A stretch of 21,140 bases of DNA from Anaerovoracaceae bacterium (GCA_029983755.1 JASBYX010000029.1:1-21140); one strand, 5' to 3'. Numbered from the stretch's first letter, positions 1-8,230 are shown. Numbers and translations: made by a program. Notes: generated by a model from the letters alone, not told the origin.

Positions 1-1148
1 ACATGCCTTGTCATTGGAAAGTTGTCGTAAAGTTTCCCATAAATCGGCTTGTATCCACCAAGGGCAAACTGCTTAATATTCATAGCCAAAGTCTTAGGGT
101 TACAAGAAACATAAAGAATTTCCTTTACACCATATCTCATGATCTTAGCAACGGCCTTCTCCGACATTCCCATACGTGGAGGATCCACAACAATTACATC
201 GGGAACCTCTTCAAAACTTTCCAGCACCTTATAAACATCTCCCGCTATAAATTCGCAATTTGTAATTCCGTTAAGTTTAACGTTCTCCCTAGCGGCATCT
301 ACAGCCTCACCCACAAGCTCAATACCAACCACCTGCTTTGCACGTTGGGCAAGTATCTGACTGATAGTACCCGTGCCACAATAAAGGTCAAACACTCTCT
401 TCCCCTCAAGGTCATCGATTAGGGAAACTGCATCCTCATACAATTTTTCAGCAGCAACCACATTGGTTTGAAAGAAAGAGAATGCACTGACCTTGAATCT
501 CAGTCCGGCAACAGCTTCCATATAGTAATCCCGTCCCCAAAGAGTTTTTACAGATTCAGGATTAACCGCATCAGCTATATTATCATTAAATGTCCTTAAA
601 ACTCCAACAATATTGTCCTTAAGATCAAGGTCCAAAAGCCCGGAAACAAAGGCTTCTTCATTGAAATCAGATTGACTTGAAGTCACTATATTTATCAGAA
701 GTTCACCCGTTCTCACTCCCCTTCTGATGATGAGGTTTCTTAACAGCCCCTGATGACTTTTCTTGTTGTATTTCTCATATCCATGCTTCCGAGCATGCTC
801 CAGCGCAAACTTTAAAATCTTTCTGAAATCTTCAGTTACAAGCTGACACTTGTCCACCGTCACAATGGACATGAAGTGCCCTTTCTTGTGCATCCCTAAG
901 GTGAGTTCTCCTCCCTTAACAAGATCCCCAAAGGTGAACTCCATCTTATTTCGATACTCATAAATCCCCGTAGGAGCAGGCTCCATTGCTTCCCATGACG
1001 GTTCTTCTGCACCTTTTTCAACAAAATACCCGCGTGCCGTACTCTCCTTCTCCGCAAGCTGTTTTGTGTAATCCACACCTTGGTAGGTACATCCGCCGCA
1101 GAATTCATCGTGTGGGCACACCGGCCTAATTTCAATACTACTGCTCAT
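1..1148 (-). CDS. rlmD: 23S rRNA (uracil-C5)-methyltransferase, RlmD/RumA type, 3' end cut by window edge
   Basis: SAM-dependent enzyme that methylates C5 of a uracil in 23S rRNA. Reading the minus strand from 1148 gives a continuous frame to base 1. The 4Fe-4S ligands are visible as C11, C17, C20 (CPHDEFCGGC) and C101. The SAM motif DLYCGTGT lies near residue 251, then DPPRMG, then the catalytic-Cys motif VSCNPKT near residue 347. The last residues seen, FPMTRH, match the family C-terminal FPMTxHVE, so only a few tens of residues should be missing. There is no N-terminal TRAM domain: the iron-sulfur motif begins at residue 11. The ATG lies inside the end of tgt (11-base overlap), so the two are probably translationally coupled. 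An in-frame ATG at 1157 is an alternative start; neither has a strong ribosome site. RlmD versus the related RlmCD or TrmA-like enzymes cannot be fully separated by eye. Confidence 0.88.
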   Translation of the reverse strand, partial: MSSSIEIRPVCPHDEFCGGCTYQGVDYTKQLAEKESTARGYFVEKGAEEPSWEAMEPAPTGIYEYRNKMEFTFGDLVKGGELTLGMHKKGHFMSIVTVDKCQLVTEDFRKILKFALEHARKHGYEKYNKKSHQGLLRNLIIRRGVRTGELLINIVTSSQSDFNEEAFVSGLLDLDLKDNIVGVLRTFNDNIADAVNPESVKTLWGRDYYMEAVAGLRFKVSAFSFFQTNVVAAEKLYEDAVSLIDDLEGKRVFDLYCGTGTISQILAQRAKQVVGIELVGEAVDAARENVKLNGITNCEFIAGDVYKVLESFEEVPDVIVVDPPRMGMSEKAVAKIMRYGVKEILYVSCNPKTLAMNIKQFALGGYKPIYGKLYDNFPMTRH

Positions 1149-2274
1149 CTTTTCCATCACCATAGTATTTTTCGTAAAACTCCTTCTTATACTCTGAGAA
1201 CCTGTCCTCCTCAATGGATTTTCGAATTCCCTTCATCATGTTGACAAGAAATGCTAAATTATGGTTAGAAAGAAGCATGGACGCAAAGATTTCGTTAGCC
1301 TTCACAAGATGCCTGATGTATGCTCTTGAGTAGTTTCTGCAGGTGTAGCAGTCACAGTGCTCATCAAGTGGCCCAAAATCTCTCTCGAACTTTTTGTTCT
1401 TCATGTTTAAAGGGCCGTGGCTTGTCATAGCCTGACCGTTTCTTGCAACCCTCGTAGGGAGAACGCAGTCAAACATATCCACTCCCCTCTCCACTCCTTC
1501 GAAGATATAGTCTGGAGTTCCAACGCCCATAACATATCTAGGCTTATCCTTTGGCAAGAAGTCCACGCAATAGTCAAGAACCTCAAGCATCAGTTCCTTC
1601 GGCTCCCCAACTGAAAGGCCTCCGATGGAATAGCCTGGAAGATCCAGTTCAACAATAGCCTCAGCAGAGCGTTTCCTAAGGTCATAGTGCATGCCACCTT
1701 GCATGATACCAAAAAGGGCCTGCTTCTCCGTGTTGCGGTGAGCCTCCTTGCAGCGTTTCAGCCATTTGATCGTGGTGTCAAGTGACTTTTCAACATAGGA
1801 TTTGTCTGCAGGATAAGGGGGACATTCATCAAATGCCATCATTATGTCCGACCCCAGAGCCGTTTGGATTTCCACAACTTTCTCCGGGGTGAGCATATGT
1901 CTTGATCCATCAATATGGCTCTGGAATGTTACACCATCTTCAGTGATCTTCCTTAAACCCTTGAGGGAAAAAACCTGAAACCCACCGCTATCTGTCAAAA
2001 TTGGTTTGTGCCAGTTCATGAATTTGTGCAGCCCCCCGGCTTCCCTGATGAGCTCGTGTCCCGGCCTAAGATACAGGTGGTATGTGTTTGAGAGAATGAT
2101 TTCTGCTCCCAAATCCTCTACCTGCTCAGGTCTCATAGCCTTCACTGTAGCAGCCGTTCCCACAGGCATGAATACAGGGGTTTGTATTTCGCCGTGGGGA
2201 GTGGAAATTACTCCACGCCTTGCTGCTGTATGCTTATCCTTCTTTATCAATGTATATTTAATACTGTGTGTCAT
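1138..2274 (-). CDS. tgt: queuine/preQ1 tRNA-guanine transglycosylase
   Basis: Swaps guanine-34 in GUN-anticodon tRNAs for preQ1, the first tRNA-level step of queuosine synthesis. The 378 residues match the bacterial family in length. Base-binding motif TDSGGFQVFS holds D95. The nucleophile is D269 in MFDCVLPTR. The zinc site is C307, C309, C312 (CDCYTC) and H338 in SNHNL, with the family's 26-residue Cys-to-His spacing. The start is preceded by GAGGATTTT-ATG, a fair ribosome site. It follows queA by 101 bases, and QueA acts on the preQ1-tRNA that Tgt makes, so the pair is a pathway unit. The gene end overlaps rlmD. Confidence 0.97.
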   Translation of the reverse strand: MTHSIKYTLIKKDKHTAARRGVISTPHGEIQTPVFMPVGTAATVKAMRPEQVEDLGAEIILSNTYHLYLRPGHELIREAGGLHKFMNWHKPILTDSGGFQVFSLKGLRKITEDGVTFQSHIDGSRHMLTPEKVVEIQTALGSDIMMAFDECPPYPADKSYVEKSLDTTIKWLKRCKEAHRNTEKQALFGIMQGGMHYDLRKRSAEAIVELDLPGYSIGGLSVGEPKELMLEVLDYCVDFLPKDKPRYVMGVGTPDYIFEGVERGVDMFDCVLPTRVARNGQAMTSHGPLNMKNKKFERDFGPLDEHCDCYTCRNYSRAYIRHLVKANEIFASMLLSNHNLAFLVNMMKGIRKSIEEDRFSEYKKEFYEKYYGDGKDEQ

Positions 2275-2341
2275 AAAATCCTCGCATAAATATTCTGATT
2301 ATTCACAATTATCCATGTAATTTTTTTTAAGTATAAATCGT

Positions 2342-2370
2342 GATATATTCTAATTACAATCAAAACCCAA
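2342..2370 (-). promoter_or_regulatory. possible internal promoter ahead of tgt
   Basis: On the minus strand TTGGGT (2370-2365), a 17-base spacer and TATATC (2347-2342) resemble a sigma-A promoter in the AT-rich 101-base gap between queA and tgt. Agreement is moderate, and AT-rich DNA gives such matches by chance. No terminator hairpin was seen in the gap, so read-through from queA is also expected. Confidence 0.3.
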
Positions 2371-2375
2371 CATCA

Positions 2376-3521
2376 TTATTCAATGAACATCGCATCCCCA
2401 TAGCTGAAGAATCTATACTTCTCTTCCACAGCTATGCGATATGCTTCCAGAATCTTCTCCCTGTCGTATAGGGCAGATATGAGCATGAGGAGAGTGGATT
2501 TTGGCAGGTGAAAGTTTGTCACCAGAGCATTGATAATCTTGAATTCGTATCCGGGATATATGAAAATTCCTGTGGACGAACTTCCTGCTTTTACCAGATA
2601 CTTTCCTGTCTTCTCATCGAAATATGCAGCGCTCTCCAAGGTTCTTGTGGATGTTGTACCCACTGAAATCACACGGTTACCGCACAGAATACTCTCGTTT
2701 ATAGAGTTTGCTGTTTCTTCTGTTATAGTGTATTCCTCAAAGTGCATTTGGTGCTCTTCAATGTTTTCAACTTTAACGGGTCTGAAGGTTCCTATGCCCA
2801 CATGAAGGGTAACAAATTCTAGCTTAACTCCCTTTTCTTCTGCTGCCTTCAAAAGATCTTCTGTGAAATGAAGCCCTGCAGTTGGACTGGCAACTGAGCC
2901 GAGCTTATCGGCGTATACTGTCTGATACATTTCTTTATCCGATTCTTCAGATTCTCTATCTATGTAGGGAGGGAGAGGCATTCTTCCGATTTCGTCAAGA
3001 ACTTCCATGAATATACCTTCATATTCAAACCTGACTATTCTCGTTCCACCTTCACCGTATTCGAGAATTTCGGCAACAAGTTTCCCCTTATTGGATTTTT
3101 GATCATTTTCATTTTGGCAGTTTTCAGATCTGTTTTGACATTTTTCATAATGCTGTTCTGTCAAGGAAGTGCTGCCGAACACCACCTGATCCCCGGGTTT
3201 AAGCCTGCGCCCGGGTCTAACCATGGTTTCCCAAATATCTCCCTCACCATCTCTTCCTTCAACTCTTTTGGTCAGAAGGAATTCGACAGGAACTCCTGTG
3301 CCTACTTTTTCACCAAAAAGCCTTGCAGGCAGCACCTTAGAGGAGTTAAAAACCATGCAGTCTCCAGCATGAAGATGATCCAAAATCTGGTAGAACATTT
3401 CGTGGGATACTGTCCCATTTTCCCTGTTTACAACCATCAGTCTACATTTATCCCTCTCCTTAGTAGGATATTGGGCAATGAGCTCCTCCGGCAAATTATA
3501 ATCAAAATCGTCTATGTGCAT
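2376..3521 (-). CDS. queA: S-adenosylmethionine:tRNA ribosyltransferase-isomerase
   Basis: Transfers and isomerises the ribosyl part of SAM onto preQ1-tRNA to give epoxyqueuosine-tRNA. The N-terminus (DFDYNLPEELIAQYP) and later blocks (RPGRRLKPGD, SPTAGLHFTE, LHVGIGTFRPV, GTTSTRTLES, TNFHLPKSTL) are classic QueA. At 381 residues it is longer than usual (about 340-356). The excess is a Gln/Asn/Lys-rich insert around residues 122-146, where KCQNRSE is followed by a similar NCQNEND, between conserved blocks. The ATG directly abuts the ruvB stop and uses AAAGGAGA at the end of ruvB as ribosome site, so the genes are coupled. Confidence 0.97.
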   Translation of the reverse strand: MHIDDFDYNLPEELIAQYPTKERDKCRLMVVNRENGTVSHEMFYQILDHLHAGDCMVFNSSKVLPARLFGEKVGTGVPVEFLLTKRVEGRDGEGDIWETMVRPGRRLKPGDQVVFGSTSLTEQHYEKCQNRSENCQNENDQKSNKGKLVAEILEYGEGGTRIVRFEYEGIFMEVLDEIGRMPLPPYIDRESEESDKEMYQTVYADKLGSVASPTAGLHFTEDLLKAAEEKGVKLEFVTLHVGIGTFRPVKVENIEEHQMHFEEYTITEETANSINESILCGNRVISVGTTSTRTLESAAYFDEKTGKYLVKAGSSSTGIFIYPGYEFKIINALVTNFHLPKSTLLMLISALYDREKILEAYRIAVEEKYRFFSYGDAMFIE

Positions 3522-4661
3522 CTATTCTCCTTTAACCATGTCACTCATAGAAAGCTGCTCGCTACCAAACTCAGAAGACCCGTCATCCCCCTGAGAACCA
3601 AAAGACCCATGGGAGGCTGATGTTTTGTTCCCGGAAACTGCCCGCTCCCCATCTTGTGAATCGTCACCTATCCATTCGATTCCCATATGCTCATACCCTG
3701 CCTGGGAAACCATCCTTCCCTTAGGTGTACGATAAAGAAAGCCTTTTTGAATCAGGTATGGCTCGTAAGCATCCTCAATTGTAACCTTCTCTTCTCCAAT
3801 GGCAGCGGAAATTGTATCAATTCCAACAGGCCCTCCCCCGAACCGTTCTATTATGGTAAGGAGAATATCCCTGTCCAAAGTTTCAAGGCCGACCGGGTCA
3901 ACTCCAAGTGCTTCAAGCCCCTTGGTAGCACTCTCAAGCGTAATGTTTCCATCCCCTAAAACCTGTGCGAAATCCCTGAGCCTCTTCAGCATTCTGTTGG
4001 CAACCCTTGGGGTTCCCCTGGAGCATCTTGCCATCTTTAGAAGCGCCTTAGGATCAACATGTATCCCCATAATGCCGGCAGACCTGCGAATGATCTCTGC
4101 AAGCTCATCTTCCTCATACATTTCAAACTTGCTGATCACACCAAATCTGTCCCTGAGAGGTGCGGAAAGACTTCCTGCTCTTGTAGTAGCTCCTATGAGC
4201 GTGAACTTTGCAATATCAAGCCTTATAGATCTTGCTGAGGGACCCTTTCCAATTATAATGTCCAAGGCGTAGTCCTCCATTGCCGAGTAGAGAACCTCCT
4301 CAACTGATCGATTTAGCCTGTGAATTTCATCTATGAACAAAACATCATTGTCATTTAGGTTTGTCAATATTGCTGCCAGATCTCCTGCTCGCTCAATGGC
4401 CGGCCCTGAGGTTATCTTAATATCCACCCCAAGTTCATTTGCGATGATGCCTGCCAGGGTTGTTTTTCCAAGTCCCGGGGGGCCATAAAAAAGAACGTGA
4501 TCAAGCTGTTCTCCTCTCATCTTAGCCGCCTCAATAAAAACTTTGAGGTTTTCTTTTGCCTTTTTTTGACCTATGAAATCCTCAAGTTTCTGTGGTCTTA
4601 GGCTCAGATCTTGCTTATCCTCCATCCCCATAGCGTGGGTTTGAGTTATTCTTTCGTCCAT
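3522..4661 (-). CDS. ruvB: Holliday junction branch-migration helicase RuvB
   Basis: AAA+ motor that drives branch migration with RuvA. Walker A GPPGLGKT lies at residues 60-67, Walker B FIDEIHRL near 109-116, sensor 1 motif IGATTRAG follows, and the C-terminal winged helix ends at YEHMGIEW. I place the start at 4661 because GGAGATAGAA-ATG gives a good ribosome site. An in-frame ATG four codons upstream, at 4673, has none and lies in the 17-bp repeat array. After the normal family end there is a low-complexity Ser/Gly/Asp/Glu-rich tail of about 45 residues, which I do not recognise from other RuvB proteins. It sits between ruvA (through the repeats) and queA (no gap). Confidence 0.97.
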   Translation of the reverse strand: MDERITQTHAMGMEDKQDLSLRPQKLEDFIGQKKAKENLKVFIEAAKMRGEQLDHVLFYGPPGLGKTTLAGIIANELGVDIKITSGPAIERAGDLAAILTNLNDNDVLFIDEIHRLNRSVEEVLYSAMEDYALDIIIGKGPSARSIRLDIAKFTLIGATTRAGSLSAPLRDRFGVISKFEMYEEDELAEIIRRSAGIMGIHVDPKALLKMARCSRGTPRVANRMLKRLRDFAQVLGDGNITLESATKGLEALGVDPVGLETLDRDILLTIIERFGGGPVGIDTISAAIGEEKVTIEDAYEPYLIQKGFLYRTPKGRMVSQAGYEHMGIEWIGDDSQDGERAVSGNKTSASHGSFGSQGDDGSSEFGSEQLSMSDMVKGE

Positions 4662-4670
4662 TTCTATCTC

Positions 4671-4773
4671 CATTCGTTAGACATCTACATTCGTCAGAAA
4701 TTTCCATTCATTAGAAATTACCATTCGTGAAGAATCTATATTCATCAGAAAATCCCCATTCGTCAGAAAAGTT
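4671..4773. repeat. six 17-bp tandem repeats between ruvA and ruvB
   Basis: Units on the plus strand start at 4671, 4688, 4705, 4722, 4739 and 4757. Five are 17 bp apart and one step is 18. Consensus is CATTCGTCAGAAATYTC with several mismatches per copy. In the coding direction each unit reads about TTCTGACGAATGGAGAT. The ruvA-proximal copy contains the ruvA stop codon. The ruvB-proximal copy supplies the GGAGAT used to start ruvB. The array therefore fills the whole ruvA-ruvB junction. Confidence 0.85.
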
Positions 4774-5389
4774 GTCCTAAAGCCTTCCTTATGTACTCCT
4801 CAGTAGTAGAAGCATTATTCTTCACCTTCTCCAGAGCTCCTATGGCCTCACTTCGGTTGTACCCTAATGAAATCAAAGCCTCAAGAGCCTGACTGAAATC
4901 ATCATCTGCTGAAAACCCGGTGCCCGCCTGAACGTCATTAGACACAACTCCATCACCTTCCATAATCCCATTAGCCTCTGCAAATTTTCCGATCTTATCC
5001 TTGAGCTCTAAAATCAATCTCTCAGATGTCTTTTTCCCAACCCCGGGAGACGTTGCAATAGATTTAGCATCTCCACCGGCAATGGCTAGAACAAGTTGGT
5101 CTGTGCTCAATGTTGACATTATTGACATAGCCGCCTTAGGCCCTACCCCGTTCACCGTAATCAACATCCGGAAAACATCTAGGCTCTCCACGTCGCTAAA
5201 ACCGTAAAGGGTAATTCCATCTTCCTTCACCACCATCTCTGTATGAAGCTTCACATCCTCGCCTTCCAAAGTCCTATAGACCTGTGAATTAGAAGGCACG
5301 AAAACCTCAAATCCCATGCCGGATACCGTTTCTACAATCACGCTGCCTATGCTATATGGGTGAAATTTCCCTTTTATAAATTTAATCAT
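4763..5389 (-). CDS. ruvA: Holliday junction-binding protein RuvA
   Basis: Tetrameric clamp that binds four-way junctions and loads RuvB. The 208 residues fit the family. An OB-fold N-terminus opens with MIKFIKGKF. Tandem helix-hairpin-helix motifs follow at about 71-80 (VNGVGPKAA) and 107-119 (ATSPGVGKKTSER). A flexible linker with acidic stretches leads to the C-terminal RuvB-binding three-helix domain (ALISLGYNRSEAIGAL). The start has GAGGA eight bases upstream. It follows ruvC by 28 bases, and its last codons are part of the 17-bp repeat array. Confidence 0.97.
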   Translation of the reverse strand: MIKFIKGKFHPYSIGSVIVETVSGMGFEVFVPSNSQVYRTLEGEDVKLHTEMVVKEDGITLYGFSDVESLDVFRMLITVNGVGPKAAMSIMSTLSTDQLVLAIAGGDAKSIATSPGVGKKTSERLILELKDKIGKFAEANGIMEGDGVVSNDVQAGTGFSADDDFSQALEALISLGYNRSEAIGALEKVKNNASTTEEYIRKALGQLF

Positions 5390-5417
5390 CGATTATTCCT
5401 CAAATTCCTTAAATCTC

Positions 5418-5924
5418 TTAAATACCTTTCTTCTCTCGCAACAAAATACTTCGCCCCCCTAGGCTGTGTCCGTGGCAAATGGCTGCGGCAATTGCGTCCG
5501 CCGTATCGTCCGGCTTAGGAGTCTCTTTTAAATTAAGAATTCTCTTAACCATATCTTGAATCTGCTTCTTATCTGCTCTACCGTATCCAACTAAGGCCTG
5601 CTTTATCTGGAGAGGTGTATATTCACTGATTATTAACCCTCCCTTAACACATGCTAAAATCGCAATCCCCCTAGCCTCGCCTACAAGGAGAGCAGTCTTA
5701 GCATTATTATTAAAGAACAATTCTTCTATGGACGCTTCCTCCGGTTTATATCTATGTATAATAGATTCAAGGGCATTATATATGTATTCCAGTCTATCTT
5801 CCATGGGCATTCCGGCCTCAGTTGTAATAGAGCCGAAATCAACAGGTATAAACTTGTTCCCCTTCTTGTCAAGGACTGCCCATCCCATAATCCCGTAACC
5901 GGGATCTATTCCCAAAATTCTCAT
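5418..5924 (-). CDS. ruvC: Holliday junction resolvase RuvC
   Basis: Homodimeric endonuclease that cuts Holliday junctions. The 168 residues are of normal length. The RNase H-fold acidic residues are D7 (GIDPG), E67 (SIEELFF), D140 and D143 (DDTADAIAAAICH). It is the first gene of the minus-strand operon. The ATG has AAAGG eight bases upstream. A short basic tail (RSILLREKKGI) ends the protein. Confidence 0.97.
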   Translation of the reverse strand: MRILGIDPGYGIMGWAVLDKKGNKFIPVDFGSITTEAGMPMEDRLEYIYNALESIIHRYKPEEASIEELFFNNNAKTALLVGEARGIAILACVKGGLIISEYTPLQIKQALVGYGRADKKQIQDMVKRILNLKETPKPDDTADAIAAAICHGHSLGGRSILLREKKGI

Positions 5925-5964
5925 GCACGTAACCTTTCAAAATCTACATGTAAATTATCAAATT

Positions 5965-5993
5965 ATTATAGCATAGGAACAGGTGTTTGTCTA
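5965..5993 (-). promoter_or_regulatory. promoter of the ruvC-ruvA-ruvB-queA-tgt-rlmD operon
   Basis: On the minus strand TAGACA (5993-5988), exactly 17 bases, then TATAAT (5970-5965) preceded by TGC, an extended -10. This is close to sigma-A consensus and lies about 40 bases upstream of the ruvC start. No SOS (LexA/DinR) box was clear near it. Confidence 0.75.
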
Positions 5994-6060
5994 TCAGCCA
6001 TAATTTCCCCATATGAATAAAACCAAATAAAATTAGAAAGAAAATTCATTAATTTTTAAA

Positions 6061-6076
6061 AATTTTCTCGAAAATT
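6061..6076. repeat. 16-bp inverted repeat in the ruvC-argR intergenic region
   Basis: AATTTTC-TC-GAAAATT is a perfect 7+7 inverted repeat just upstream of the argR -35. It could be a regulator site or an AT-rich accident; no regulator is recognised. Confidence 0.4.
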
Positions 6077-6077
6077 A

Positions 6078-6106
6078 TGTACATTTTATTCTTGACGTGA
6101 TATACT
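6078..6106 (+). promoter_or_regulatory. argR-recN promoter
   Basis: TGTACA (6078-6083), a 17-base spacer and TATACT (6101-6106) preceded by TGA, giving an extended -10. Transcription would start near 6113. TTGACG at 6092-6097 is an alternative -35, paired with TTATTA at 6116 (18-base spacer). Confidence 0.55.
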
Positions 6107-6109
6107 ATC

Positions 6110-6131
6110 TATGAATTATTATAATCATTCT
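6110..6131. promoter_or_regulatory. argR: ARG-box-like operator, probable ArgR autoregulation
   Basis: TATGAATTATTATAATCATT resembles the ArgR box (TGAAT half-site, AT-rich centre, inverted half-site), with an imperfect right half. It overlaps the expected argR transcription start, a usual place for repression. Further TGAAT half-sites occur at 6014-6018 (plus) and as ATTCA at 6045-6049. The link to ArgR is inferred. Confidence 0.5.
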
Positions 6132-6152
6132 TAAATAATAAGGAGATTAATT

Positions 6153-6620
6153 ATGCGTTATTCAAGACAGAACAAGATTTTAGAGATTATCAACAATAAT
6201 GATGTTGATACTCAGGAAATGCTGGTAGATCTTTTGGAAAATGCCGGATTCCCTGTTACACAGGCTACTGTATCCAGGGATATCAAGGACTTACAGCTGA
6301 TCAAGGTTGCAGCATCCAATGGACACTATAAATACTCAGCAAATGTCACAGATGATGTTCCTATCTCTGACCGTTTTAAAAAAATCTTCAGAGAGAGCAT
6401 TAAGTCTACAGTATCTGTAAACAACCTCATAGTTGTTAAAACTCTCTCAGGCTGCGGTCATGCTGCAGGAGAAGCAGTTGACTCTATCGGTCTTCCTCAC
6501 CTTGTAGGCAGTGTGGCCGGAGACAACACTCTTCTCCTCATTGTGGATGATGAGAACAATACCAAAGAAATTTTGGGAATTTTGGATGACCTCATCACAA
6601 AGAGAAATCTGTCAATATGA
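6153..6620 (+). CDS. argR: arginine repressor ArgR/AhrC
   Basis: Arginine-sensing hexameric regulator of arginine synthesis and breakdown. It has 155 residues, the usual size. The N-terminal winged helix holds the DNA-contact motif TQATVSRDIKDL (37-48). The C-terminal oligomerisation and arginine-binding domain carries GDNT (123-126). The first arginine-site loop reads SGCGHAAGEAVD, more Gly/Cys/His-rich than the common PGxAxxVGxxID. AAGGAGA sits seven bases before the ATG. It overlaps recN by four bases (ATGA), the common Bacillota ahrC-recN pairing. Confidence 0.96.
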   Translation: MRYSRQNKILEIINNNDVDTQEMLVDLLENAGFPVTQATVSRDIKDLQLIKVAASNGHYKYSANVTDDVPISDRFKKIFRESIKSTVSVNNLIVVKTLSGCGHAAGEAVDSIGLPHLVGSVAGDNTLLLIVDDENNTKEILGILDDLITKRNLSI

Positions 6621-8230
6621 TCAAATCTATCAAAATTCGTGATTTCGCCATAATTAAGAACACGGAATTTAACTTTCATTCCGGGCTCAATATCATTACA
6701 GGTGAAACCGGATCAGGTAAATCCGTCGTAGCAACAGCCATAAGCCTTGCCCTTGGAAGCCGTGCAGACGCAACATTCATAAGGCATGGCTCCAATAAGG
6801 CATATATTGAAATGGATGCAAGTTTCGACGGAGTTGATTATAAAATAACTAGAGAGATTACCTCAAACGGTAAGAATCAGTGCAAGATAAATGGAAACGG
6901 CGTGCCTCTGGGACGCCTTGTTTCGTTAGCCGAAAAGCATGCTCAAATCCATGGGCAGTTCGACAACACCTCCCTTCTCGACCCGGAGACACACATTGAT
7001 CTTTTGGACACCTTCGGCGGGCGAGATGTTTTGCTAGCTTATCGGGAATATAGCAATGCCTATGACAAGTTTACCAGACTTAAAAATGATTACAATGCGT
7101 TAGTTTCTTCAATCAAAGAAGACCGTGCAAAATCAGACTACTATTCCTATGCGATTGATGAGATTGACCAAGCTAATCTAGTTGTAAATGAGGATGATGA
7201 ACTTGAAGAAAGAATGAATTTCTTGCAGAACGCTGAGGGTATCACCCAGGGTTTAGCAGCCGCTTACGAGTATCTCAGCGGAGGAGATGTGTCGGCGGAC
7301 TCACTTTTAGGAAGTGCTGTTTCTTCCCTTGGAAATATCTCCGGCTTCACGGATGAACTTTCCAGTTTGGCACAGGATCTTGACAACGTTTCCATTAATC
7401 TGGGGGAAGCAATCACATCCCTTAAGGATATTTTGGATTCAAGCAATTTCTCACCGTCTGAGCTGGATCAGACTATGGAAAGACTCTCTCTCATAGATAG
7501 CCTAAAGAAGAAGTATGGGAACACTATCCCTGAAATCCTCAAATACAGAGATGAGCTAAACGACAAGATTGACAAGGTTGAAAATTTTGATGCAGAAAAA
7601 GATAGATTAAAAGAAGATCTTGAAGAGTCCCGTTCACTTCTGTACGATGCAGCAAAACACCTTACTTCGGCTAGGGTTTCGACGGGTAAAAGTCTCTCAA
7701 AATCTGTAGTCAAGCAGTTATCACAGCTCAATTTTAAGGATGCAGATCTGGAAGTTAGAATTGAGCCTCTTAAGTCCCCTACTCCTAAAGGAATGGATGA
7801 AGTTGAGCTATTCATAACGACCAACAAAGGTGAACCTCTTAAGCCCCTCGCCAAGGTTGCCTCAGGTGGTGAGGTTTCTAGGATTATGCTTGCCATAAAG
7901 GCTATAACAGCAGAGTTTGAGAGTATTTCCACCCTGATCTTCGATGAAGTTGATACGGGAATCAGTGGTGTAACAGCCAGTATTGTTGGAGATAAGCTGA
8001 AAGAACTTGGAACAAATCATCAGGTTATTTCGATCACCCATCTTCCTCAAATTGCAGCCAAAGGTGATCATAACTACAGGATCTACAAGGAGTCAGATGA
8101 AGCAGAGACCTTTACCTTTGTAGAGGAGCTTAAAGGCGAAGATAAAGTCAGGGAAATTGCAAGGCTTTTGGGTGGAGTTAAGATTACAGAGGCTACATTG
8201 GAAAACGCTAGAGAGCTGATTGAGCAATAG
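6617..8230 (+). CDS. recN: DNA repair protein RecN
   Basis: SMC-like ATPase that acts early in double-strand-break repair. The ABC head is split by a long coiled coil. Walker A GETGSGKS is at 29-36, the Q-loop-like block AQIHGQFDN near 110, Asp/Glu/Leu-rich coiled coil from about 150 to 350, signature ASGGEVSR near 415, and Walker B LIFDEVDTG near 440, with the H-loop in SITHLPQIA. At 537 residues it is slightly shorter than typical (about 550-575), probably in the coil. The start ATG overlaps the argR stop, so translation is probably coupled. Confidence 0.97.
   Translation: MIKSIKIRDFAIIKNTEFNFHSGLNIITGETGSGKSVVATAISLALGSRADATFIRHGSNKAYIEMDASFDGVDYKITREITSNGKNQCKINGNGVPLGRLVSLAEKHAQIHGQFDNTSLLDPETHIDLLDTFGGRDVLLAYREYSNAYDKFTRLKNDYNALVSSIKEDRAKSDYYSYAIDEIDQANLVVNEDDELEERMNFLQNAEGITQGLAAAYEYLSGGDVSADSLLGSAVSSLGNISGFTDELSSLAQDLDNVSINLGEAITSLKDILDSSNFSPSELDQTMERLSLIDSLKKKYGNTIPEILKYRDELNDKIDKVENFDAEKDRLKEDLEESRSLLYDAAKHLTSARVSTGKSLSKSVVKQLSQLNFKDADLEVRIEPLKSPTPKGMDEVELFITTNKGEPLKPLAKVASGGEVSRIMLAIKAITAEFESISTLIFDEVDTGISGVTASIVGDKLKELGTNHQVISITHLPQIAAKGDHNYRIYKESDEAETFTFVEELKGEDKVREIARLLGGVKITEATLENARELIEQ

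Noticed and set aside
1..20. Start of window resembling the right-edge repeat head (ACATGCCTTG)
   Set aside because: These bases encode the conserved FPMTRH end of RlmD; the match is short and by chance.
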